The position numbers and the translations under genes are program-made. From positions 1 through 6,379 of the forward strand of contig CALEDW010000104.1 in the NCBI GenBank assembly GCA_937949585.1: a stretch of DNA of 6,379 nt, written 5' to 3'. The notes beneath the pieces were generated by a model. That model did not search any database, was not told where the DNA came from, and was given only the letters and a program-made list of their open reading frames with translations. Source of the stretch: an uncultured Acidimicrobiia bacterium (lineage in GTDB: Bacteria; Actinomycetota; Acidimicrobiia; IMCC26256; CALEDW01). Positions 1-4,846 of this stretch are shown in pieces (within the stretch, counting starts at the first letter, position 1; each line of letters begins with the position of its first letter).

Positions 1-345
1 GCCGCCGCGGTGCGCGAGGCCCGGGAGGAAGTGGGGCTGGACGGCGAGGGGCTGGTGGTGGTCGGTGCCCTGCCGGCGCTCCCGACGGTCGGCTCCCGCT
101 ACGTGATCACCCCGGTCGTCGCGACCCTGCCCGGCCGGCCCCGGCTGCGTCCCCACCTCGGGGAGGTGGAGCGCATCCTCACCCCGGCGCTCGCGGCCCT
201 CGTCGCCCCCGCAGCGCTGCACGCCGAGGAGTGGGAGATCGGCGGGCACTGGCGGCCGGTGCTGTTCGTGCGCACGGGCGGTGACGTGGTGTGGGGGGCC
301 ACCGCCCGCATCCTCGACGATCTGCTCCGGCGGCTCCTGCGCTGA
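1..345 (+). CDS. NUDIX hydrolase, CoA pyrophosphatase-like (5' end missing)
   Basis: The reading frame is open from the first base of the window to the TGA at 343-345, so the gene begins upstream and only about 114 C-terminal residues are visible. The first residues contain REAREEVGL, which fits the second half of the Nudix box (RExxEExGU, the metal-binding glutamates); the preceding glycine and glutamate are cut off. The C-terminal part, with HWRPVLFV followed by a DVVWGATARIL segment and a Leu/Arg-rich end, resembles bacterial CoA pyrophosphatases (NudL-like), which hydrolyse CoA and its derivatives to 3',5'-ADP and phosphopantetheine in the cytosol. The NUDIX call is firm. The CoA substrate is inferred from the WGxTA-type tail, and the family-specific signature upstream of the Nudix box cannot be seen. 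The next gene starts 53 bp downstream behind its own promoter-like box, so this is probably the last gene of its transcript. Confidence 0.85.
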   Translation, partial: AAAVREAREEVGLDGEGLVVVGALPALPTVGSRYVITPVVATLPGRPRLRPHLGEVERILTPALAALVAPAALHAEEWEIGGHWRPVLFVRTGGDVVWGATARILDDLLRRLLR

Positions 346-385
346 CGCCGCGGGCGTCCCGGCTCGTGCGCGCCGGTGCGGCCGG

Positions 386-398
386 TAGCCTCCCGGGG
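386..398 (+). promoter_or_regulatory. -10 box TAGCCT of a putative leaderless promoter
   Basis: TAGCCT at 386-391 matches the TAnnnT core of a sigma70-type -10 element. It ends 7 nt before the GTG at 399, so transcription would begin at or within a base or two of the start codon, as in leaderless actinobacterial mRNAs. No Shine-Dalgarno sequence precedes this GTG, which agrees. The same box at nearly the same distance precedes the gene at 6244. No convincing -35 element is visible. The assignment is inference from sequence only. Confidence 0.5.
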
Positions 399-929
399 GT
401 GCGTCGTCGCCCGGCCCGTGCCGTTGCGGCCCGTCGGGGCCCCCTCGGCGGGTTCGCAGCGGTCTGGGTCGGCGTGGTGCTGCTCGGCGGGGCCTGCTCC
501 GGGTCCTCCGACGACGGGCGGGCGGCGCCCGCCACGGCGGCGCCCGGCGTGCCGACGACCTTGGGGTACCGGGGTGACCCCGACTCACGGTTCTGCCGCT
601 CGGTGCGCGCCGCGATCCCCGCCGTGTCCCGCGCCGGCCGGGGTCGACCCGACCCCGAGGCGGCGTGGGCGCAGGCCCGGGCGGTGCACCGCCTGCTCCG
701 CTCGGTGGCCGGGCAGGCACCGGAGGGGATCCGCACCGACGTGGCCGAGCTGGTCACGGGGCTTGAGCGGGTGCTGGAGATCCTCGACCGGGCCGGCGGC
801 GACCCCGAGCGGGTGCCGGCCGACCGGCAGCAGACGCTCGCCCAAGGCGCCCCGACCGCAGCGGCCGGTCGGGTCCAGATCTACCTGCGCCAGGTGTGCG
901 GACGGCCGCTGCCGTTCCTGCCCGGATGA
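399..929 (+). CDS. putative small secreted lipoprotein, first of a paralogous pair
   Basis: This encodes 176 residues of unrecognised family. I chose the GTG at 399 because it follows a TAGCCT box by 7 nt and gives a sensible export signal: an Arg-rich n-region (residues 2-13), a hydrophobic core (about 16-31), then Cys33. An upstream in-frame ATG at 291 would overlap the NUDIX gene and add a non-signal leader. The lipobox is imperfect (GGAC preceded by LL, so Gly instead of Leu at -3), and lipidation at Cys33 is therefore likely but not certain. A flexible Ala/Pro/Thr linker (about 34-56) leads to a largely helical domain. Cys66 and Cys167 lie near its two ends and could form a disulfide. 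Residues 107-168 align without gaps to the next gene product. The stop codon overlaps the next start (ATGA), implying one transcript and coupled translation. Function is unknown. Confidence 0.72.
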   Translation: MRRRPARAVAARRGPLGGFAAVWVGVVLLGGACSGSSDDGRAAPATAAPGVPTTLGYRGDPDSRFCRSVRAAIPAVSRAGRGRPDPEAAWAQARAVHRLLRSVAGQAPEGIRTDVAELVTGLERVLEILDRAGGDPERVPADRQQTLAQGAPTAAAGRVQIYLRQVCGRPLPFLPG

Positions 930-1471
930 GCCGCTCCCGGGCGGTGCGGGCCGCATCGATTGTGCTCGTCGTCCTGGTCGTCCTGCTGACCGGTGCGGCC
1001 GTGGCCGGGTGCGCGGACGGCGGTTCGGGCGGCGCGACTCGACGCCGCGGTCCGGCGACGACCTCGACGTCGGCTCCGACCACCAGCACCACCCTGCCGT
1101 CACCCGACCCCGGTGCCGGGCCGCTGTGCGCCGTGCGGGCCGAGTGGCAGGCCAAAGCCGACGCGCTCGACCCCGGGCGGGTGCGGACCCCGGCCGGGCG
1201 GCGGGAGGCGTTCGAGCTGTCGCTCGGGGCGCTGCGGGCCGCCGCAGAGGTGGCCACCCCCCGTATCCGCCCGCACCTCGAACGGGTGATCTCCGGCTAC
1301 GAACGGGCCCGGCCGATCCTCGCCCGCCACCGCTGGGACCCTGCGGCGGTGCCGCCCCGGGAGCGCACAGCGCTCGACCGCCTCGACCTGGGGATCGCCA
1401 CCGAGCGGCTCAACGCCTACGTACGGGTGAACTGCGGGCCGGGCCCGGGCCCGTCGAACGAAGCGGGCTGA
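926..1471 (+). CDS. putative small secreted lipoprotein, second of a paralogous pair
   Basis: This encodes 181 residues of unrecognised family. The ATG at 926 overlaps the preceding TGA by four bases (ATGA) and has no purine-rich ribosome site, so it is probably translated by coupling. A classic lipoprotein signal is present: basic n-region (Arg3, Arg5, Arg8), hydrophobic core (about 9-25) and lipobox VAGC with Cys29 as the lipidation site. A Gly-rich stretch and a Thr/Ser/Pro tether (about 43-63) follow, typical of a spacer that holds a domain away from the membrane. The globular part begins near Cys68 and ends with Cys170; these match Cys66 and Cys167 of the upstream paralogue in spacing (101 versus 102 residues apart). 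Shared residues include an IR pair, a GxER motif, an IL pair, DP and VP pairs, and the terminal YxRxxCG. It probably sits on the outer face of the cytoplasmic membrane. Function is unknown, and no catalytic signature is visible. Confidence 0.8.
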   Translation: MSRSRAVRAASIVLVVLVVLLTGAAVAGCADGGSGGATRRRGPATTSTSAPTTSTTLPSPDPGAGPLCAVRAEWQAKADALDPGRVRTPAGRREAFELSLGALRAAAEVATPRIRPHLERVISGYERARPILARHRWDPAAVPPRERTALDRLDLGIATERLNAYVRVNCGPGPGPSNEAG

Positions 1472-1505
1472 GGCGGCCGTGCGGCCGGTCTGGGCGCGGC
1501 GACGA

Positions 1506-1536
1506 CGGCCGGGCCACCTCCGGCTCAGCCCGGCCG
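1506..1536 (+). repeat. perfect 9-bp inverted repeat (terminator or operator candidate)
   Basis: CGGCCGGGC at 1506-1514 is exactly complementary to GCCCGGCCG at 1528-1536, with a 13-nt loop. It lies 35 bp past the stop of the second lipoprotein gene and ends 15 bp before the -10-like box at 1551. It could therefore terminate the lipoprotein transcript or act as a protein-binding dyad covering the -35 region of the guaB3 promoter. No T-tract follows the right arm directly, so a classical intrinsic terminator is not supported. A smaller pair of CGGCCG palindromes at 1474-1479 and 1482-1487 lies nearer the stop codon. Confidence 0.45.
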
Positions 1537-1550
1537 CGGGCTGCGGCGGG

Positions 1551-1556
1551 TAGCAT
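1551..1556 (+). promoter_or_regulatory. guaB3: -10-like box TAGCAT upstream of guaB3
   Basis: TAGCAT fits the TAnnnT -10 pattern and closely resembles the TAGCCT boxes at 386 and 6230. If active it would start transcription near 1563 and give a leader of about 43 nt before the guaB3 GTG. The following bases (roughly 1556-1567) form the only AT-richer patch in the intergenic gap, as expected for a melted promoter region. The expected -35 window (about 1528-1533) has no TTGACA-like hexamer and is instead occupied by the right arm of the 9-bp dyad. Confidence 0.5.
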
Positions 1557-1568
1557 CATCGTTTCTCC

Positions 1569-1594
1569 GGCCCGGGACCGCCGGGCCCGGGACC
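1569..1594 (+). repeat. hairpin and 11-bp direct repeat in the guaB3 leader
   Basis: GGCCCGG (1569-1575) and CCGGGCC (1581-1587) form a perfect 7-bp stem with a 5-nt loop. The same stretch also contains an exact 11-bp direct repeat, GGCCCGGGACC, at 1569-1579 and 1584-1594 (period 15), and the 10-bp palindrome CCGGGCCCGG at 1581-1590. It lies between the -10-like box and the guaB3 start and ends 11 bp before the GTG, so it could affect translation initiation or bind a regulator. In such GC-rich DNA, chance occurrence of short dyads is a real alternative. Confidence 0.4.
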
Positions 1595-1605
1595 ATGGGG
1601 GTGGC

Positions 1606-2772
1606 GTGGAAGTCGAGATCGGGATCGGCAAGACCGGGCGACGGGCCTACGGGTTCGACGACATCGCCATCGTCCCTTCCCGGCGTACCCGGGATCCCGA
1701 GGACGTCGACATCTCCTGGGAGATCGACGCGTTCCGCTTCGAGCTGCCGCTGATCGCCGCGGCGATGGACGGGGTGGTCTCTCCCCGCACCGCCGTCGAG
1801 ATCGGTCGCCTCGGCGGGCTGGCCTGCCTGAACCTCGAGGGGTTGTGGACCCGCTACGAGGATCCCGAGCCGGTGTTCGAGGAGATCGCCTCGCTGCCGG
1901 CCGACAAGGCGACCCGGCGCATGCAGGAGCTGTACGCCGAGCCGATCAAGGAGGAGCTCATCGGTGCCCGCATCCGGGAGATCAAGGACGCCGGGGTGGT
2001 CGCCTGCGCCTCCCTGACCCCCCAGCGGGTGGAGCGCTACGCAGCGGCGGTGCTGGCCGCCGAGCTCGACCTGCTCGTCGTGCAGGGCACGGTGGTGTCC
2101 GCCGAGCACGTGTCCAAGGACCCCCGCCGCCAGCCCCTGAACCTGAAGCGCTTCATCCGCGAGTTCGAGTTGCCGGTGATCGTGGGCGGCTGCGCCTCCT
2201 ACTCCACCGCCCTGCACCTCATGCGCACCGGTGCGGTCGGGGTGCTCGTCGGGGTGGGGCCGGGCCACGCCTGCACGAGCCGGGGGGTGCTCGGCATCGG
2301 GGTGCCGCAGGCCACCGCCATCGCCGATGCCGCCGGGGCCCGCATCCGTCACCTCGACGAGACCGGGGTGTACGTGCACGTGATCGCCGACGGCGGGATG
2401 CGCACCGGCGGGGACGTCGCCAAGGCGATCGCCTGCGGCGCCGACGCGGTGATGCTCGGGTCGCCGCTCGCCGCCGCCGAGGAGGCGCCCGGGCGGGGCT
2501 ACCACTGGGGGATGGCCACGTTCCACCCCACCCTGCCCCGCGGCGCCCGGGTCCACGCCGGCCGGCGGGCGTCGCTGCGGGAGATCCTCGTGGGCCCCGC
2601 CCACGACAACGACGGGACGCTCAATCTGTTCGGGGCGCTGAGGACCTCGATGGCCACCACCGGCTACGAGACGGTGAAGGAGTTCCAGAAGGCCGAGGTC
2701 ATGGTCGCCCCGTCGCTGCAGACCGAGGGGAAGGTGCTCCAGCGCGCCCAGGGCATCGGGATGGGGCGCTGA
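1606..2772 (+). CDS. guaB3: GuaB3-family IMP dehydrogenase-like protein
   Basis: This 388-residue TIM-barrel protein belongs to the IMP dehydrogenase/GMP reductase superfamily. Its length is close to that of actinobacterial GuaB3 (about 375), and the CBS pair of classical GuaB is absent: the barrel runs on without the roughly 120-residue insert. N-terminal GFDDIAIVPSRRTRDP and AMDGVVSP are family hallmarks. The active-site loop GPGHACTSRG contains Cys223, the expected covalent nucleophile, and D262-G263-G264 followed by ACGADAVMLGS forms the nucleotide-phosphate site. A C-terminal GALRTSMATTGY segment matches the flap-proximal helix. Classical IMPDH oxidises IMP to XMP with NAD+. Cyanobacterial GuaB3 is reported to have IMPDH activity, while the actinobacterial role is less settled. 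The start is GTG 1606, preceded by a G-rich run (1597-1601) that may act as the ribosome site; the frame stays open far upstream only because of GC bias. guaA follows after 8 bp, which favours an XMP-supplying role. Confidence 0.93.
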   Translation: MEVEIGIGKTGRRAYGFDDIAIVPSRRTRDPEDVDISWEIDAFRFELPLIAAAMDGVVSPRTAVEIGRLGGLACLNLEGLWTRYEDPEPVFEEIASLPADKATRRMQELYAEPIKEELIGARIREIKDAGVVACASLTPQRVERYAAAVLAAELDLLVVQGTVVSAEHVSKDPRRQPLNLKRFIREFELPVIVGGCASYSTALHLMRTGAVGVLVGVGPGHACTSRGVLGIGVPQATAIADAAGARIRHLDETGVYVHVIADGGMRTGGDVAKAIACGADAVMLGSPLAAAEEAPGRGYHWGMATFHPTLPRGARVHAGRRASLREILVGPAHDNDGTLNLFGALRTSMATTGYETVKEFQKAEVMVAPSLQTEGKVLQRAQGIGMGR

Positions 2773-2780
2773 TCGCCGAG

Positions 2781-4346
2781 GTGCCGGACGGGCCCGGCGG
2801 CGCGGGCCGCCACGACCGGCACGACCGTGTCGTCGTCGTCGACTTCGGGGCCCAGTACGCCCAGCTCATCGCTCGCCGGGTGCGCGAAGCACACGTCTAC
2901 TCCGAGATCGTGCCCCGCACGATGCCCGCCGACCGGCTCCTCGCCCACCGGCCCGCCGCGCTCATCCTGTCGGGCGGGCCGGCGTCGGTGTACGAGCCCG
3001 GGGCGCCGGGGCTCGATCCGGCGGTGCTGCGGGCCGGGGTGCCGGTCCTCGGTATCTGCTACGGCGCGCAGGTGCTCGCCCGGGAGCTCGGCGGACGGGT
3101 GGAGCGCACCGGCCGGGCCGAGTACGGGCGCACCCAACTGGAGGTCCGTCGGACCGGGCCGCTGTTCCGCGATCAGCCCGAGCGCCAGACGGTGTGGATG
3201 AGCCACACCGACACCATCACCGCCCCGCCGCCCGGCGCCGCGGTCCTGGCCGCCACGCCCGACACGCCGGTCGCGGCCTTCGGCGACCCGGAGCGGCGCT
3301 GCTACGGGGTGCAGTTCCACCCCGAGGTCGCGCACACCGACTGGGGTCGGCAACACCTCAAGGGGTTCCTGTTCGACGTGGCCGGCTGCCGGCCCACCTG
3401 GACGGAGCTGTCGATCATCGAGGAGGCCGTCGCCGAGATCCGGTCCCGGGTGGGCGGCGAGCGGGTGTTGTGTGGCCTGTCCGGAGGGGTCGACTCGGCG
3501 GTGGCGGCGGCGCTGGTGCACAAGGCGGTCGGCGATCAGCTCACCTGTGTGTTCGTCGACACCGGCCTGATGCGCCAGGGCGAGGCGGAGCAGGTGGAGG
3601 ACACCTTCCGCCGCCAGTTCCACGTCGATCTCGTGCACGTGAAGGCCCACGACCGGTTCCTCGCCGCCCTGGCCGGGGTGACCGATCCCGAGCGCAAGCG
3701 CCGGATCATCGGGGAGCTGTTCATCCGCACCTTCGAGGAGGTCGCCGCCGACCACGGCGACGCACGGTTCCTCGTGCAGGGAACCCTGTACCCGGACGTG
3801 GTGGAGTCGGGGGGCGGCGACTCGGCGGTGATCAAGACCCACCACAACGTCGGGGGGCTGCCCGACGACCTGCGCTTCGAGCTGATCGAGCCGCTGCGGC
3901 ACCTGTTCAAGGACGAGGTGCGGGCCGTCGGTGAGGAGCTGGGGCTCCCCGAGGAGATCGTGTGGCGTCAACCGTTCCCCGGTCCCGGCCTGGCGGTGCG
4001 GGTCGTGGGTGAGGTCACCGCCGAGCGCCTCGAGCTGGTGCGCCGGGCCGACGCGATCGTGCTGGAGGAGATCCGCCGGGCCGGGCTGTACCGGCGGATC
4101 TGGCAGAGCTTCGCGGTGCTGCTCGGGGTCCACACCGTGGGGGTGATGGGCGACGGCCGCACCTACGCCCACCCGGTGGTGGTCCGGGCCGTCACCAGCG
4201 AGGACGCGATGACCGCGGACTGGGCCCGGCTGCCCCCCGAGCTGCTGGAGCGCATTGCGACCCGAATCATCAACGAGGTGCCCGGCGTGAACCGGGTGGC
4301 CTACGACGTGACGAGCAAGCCGCCCGGCACGATCGAGTGGGAGTGA
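2781..4346 (+). CDS. guaA: GMP synthase (glutamine-hydrolysing)
   Basis: This 521-residue, full-length GuaA converts XMP, glutamine and ATP to GMP in the cytosol, the last step of guanine nucleotide synthesis. The class I glutamine amidotransferase domain (about 16-200) shows DFGAQYAQLIARRVRE, the LSGGPASVY loop, the nucleophile elbow GICYGAQ with Cys93, and the His180/Glu182 pair in QFHPE, completing the catalytic triad. The ATP pyrophosphatase domain contains the P-loop SGGVDS (234-239). The C-terminal dimerisation and XMP-binding part has PFPGPGLAVRV and ends with the usual KPPGTIEWE. Small departures are GICYGAQ where Met is common before Gln, and SHTD where SHGD is common. GTG 2781 is the only sensible start: it lies 8 bp after guaB3 and adds a short Gly/His/Arg-rich leader of about 16 residues before the conserved core. 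No strong ribosome site is seen, so coupling to guaB3 translation is likely. dtd follows after 4 bp. Confidence 0.98.
   Translation: MPDGPGGAGRHDRHDRVVVVDFGAQYAQLIARRVREAHVYSEIVPRTMPADRLLAHRPAALILSGGPASVYEPGAPGLDPAVLRAGVPVLGICYGAQVLARELGGRVERTGRAEYGRTQLEVRRTGPLFRDQPERQTVWMSHTDTITAPPPGAAVLAATPDTPVAAFGDPERRCYGVQFHPEVAHTDWGRQHLKGFLFDVAGCRPTWTELSIIEEAVAEIRSRVGGERVLCGLSGGVDSAVAAALVHKAVGDQLTCVFVDTGLMRQGEAEQVEDTFRRQFHVDLVHVKAHDRFLAALAGVTDPERKRRIIGELFIRTFEEVAADHGDARFLVQGTLYPDVVESGGGDSAVIKTHHNVGGLPDDLRFELIEPLRHLFKDEVRAVGEELGLPEEIVWRQPFPGPGLAVRVVGEVTAERLELVRRADAIVLEEIRRAGLYRRIWQSFAVLLGVHTVGVMGDGRTYAHPVVVRAVTSEDAMTADWARLPPELLERIATRIINEVPGVNRVAYDVTSKPPGTIEWE
4339..4343 (+). promoter_or_regulatory. dtd: Shine-Dalgarno site of dtd inside the guaA 3' end
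   Basis: GGGAG at 4339-4343 lies within the last codons of guaA and is separated by 7 nt from the GTG at 4351. This is a good anti-16S match at normal spacing. It supports GTG 4351 as the dtd start and suggests that dtd is translated from the guaA mRNA, either by re-initiation or independently. Confidence 0.6.
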
Positions 4347-4350
4347 GCCC

Positions 4351-4788
4351 GTGCGCGCCCTGGTGCAGCGGGTGACGGGGGCGTCGGTGAGCGTCGACGG
4401 GCAGGTCGTCGGCGCGATCGGGCCCGGGCTGTGCGTGCTGGTGGGGGTGACCCACACCGACACGCCGGAGGTCGCGGTGGCGCTGGCGGCGCGGGTGGCC
4501 CGGTTGCGCTGCTTCGACGACGAGGCCGGGGTGATGAACCGCGACCTGCTCGACGTCGGCGGCGAGGCGCTGGTGGTGAGCCAGTTCACCCTCTACGGCG
4601 ACACCCGGCGGGGCCGGCGTCCCTCCTGGGGGCACGCGGCGCCGCCGGAGGTCGCGGCCCCGCTGGTGGAGCGGTTCGTGGAGGCGCTCGTCGAGGTCGG
4701 GGTGCCCACCCGCACGGGCCGCTTCGGCGCCCGCATGGCCGTCTCGCTCACCAACGACGGTCCGGTCACGTTGCTGCTCGAGCGCTGA
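4351..4788 (+). CDS. dtd: D-aminoacyl-tRNA deacylase (D-Tyr-tRNA deacylase)
   Basis: This 145-residue protein has the usual length of bacterial Dtd. It hydrolyses D-aminoacyl-tRNAs (D-Tyr and others) and glycine mischarged to tRNA(Ala), preventing loss of tRNA and D-residue entry into proteins; it works as a cytosolic homodimer. Diagnostic sequence is present throughout: the N-terminal MRALVQRVTGASVSVDG, the catalytic-face motif SQFTLYGDTRRGRRPSW with the Ser-Gln-Phe-Thr element, and near the C terminus the NDGPVT motif carrying the Gly-cisPro pair that rejects L-amino acids. Conserved FGARMAVSLTNDGPVT spacing is intact, so the enzyme should be active. The GTG start lies 4 bp after the guaA stop and is supported by a GGGAG site 7 nt upstream. 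It is probably the last gene of the guaB3-guaA-dtd operon, since a strong hairpin starts 2 bp after its stop. No functional link with GMP synthesis is evident beyond co-transcription. Confidence 0.97.
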   Translation: MRALVQRVTGASVSVDGQVVGAIGPGLCVLVGVTHTDTPEVAVALAARVARLRCFDDEAGVMNRDLLDVGGEALVVSQFTLYGDTRRGRRPSWGHAAPPEVAAPLVERFVEALVEVGVPTRTGRFGARMAVSLTNDGPVTLLLER

Positions 4789-4789
4789 G

Positions 4790-4831
4790 CGGGCCGGGCC
4801 GCTCGGCGGTTCAAGCGCCGGGGCCGGCCCG
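4790..4831 (+). terminator. hairpin after dtd, candidate operon terminator
   Basis: CGGGCCGG (4790-4797) pairs perfectly with CCGGCCCG (4824-4831). Inside it, CC/GG (4799-4800 with 4821-4822) and a 5-bp stem CGGCG/CGCCG (4804-4808 with 4816-4820) close a 7-nt loop, GTTCAAG. The structure starts one base after the dtd stop codon and ends 15 bp before the next gene. There is no U-tract after it, so it would be an actinobacterial I-shaped terminator or simply an mRNA 3'-end stabiliser. Confidence 0.5.
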
Positions 4832-4846
4832 GTCGATACCCGGGAT

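Noticed and set aside
291..398. Earlier ATG at 291 as start of the first lipoprotein gene
   Set aside because: It would overlap the NUDIX gene by 55 bp and bury the signal peptide behind a 36-residue basic leader; GTG 399 has the promoter box and a normal signal.
399..500. Twin-arginine (Tat) signal in the first lipoprotein
   Set aside because: There is an RR pair at residues 12-13, but the following residues (GPLGG) do not match the Tat consensus with its hydrophobic +2/+3 positions; the general Sec/lipoprotein route fits better.
376..1605. A long in-frame N-terminal extension of GuaB3
   Set aside because: The frame is open for about 410 codons upstream only because the two lipoprotein genes overlie it in another frame. 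The extension is Arg/Pro/Gly-rich, and GuaB3 homology starts at the GTG at 1606.
1551..1605. Riboswitch (guanine, PRPP or ppGpp class) in the guaB3 leader
   Set aside because: The probable leader is only about 43 nt, shorter than these aptamers, and no conserved core sequence is present.
1525..2604. A 359-codon minus-strand open frame opposite guaB3
   Set aside because: Same reason: biased composition, no domain signature, and fully covered by guaB3 on the plus strand.
1845..2780. N-terminal extension of GuaA through guaB3
   Set aside because: It is a shadow of guaB3. Conserved GuaA sequence begins shortly after the GTG at 2781 and the resulting 521 residues match the family length.
2664..4589. 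A 641-codon open frame on the minus strand across guaA and dtd
   Set aside because: It is antisense to two unmistakable genes; its translation is low-complexity (His/Pro/Gly/Arg-rich) with no motif. Such frames arise from extreme GC bias at third codon positions.
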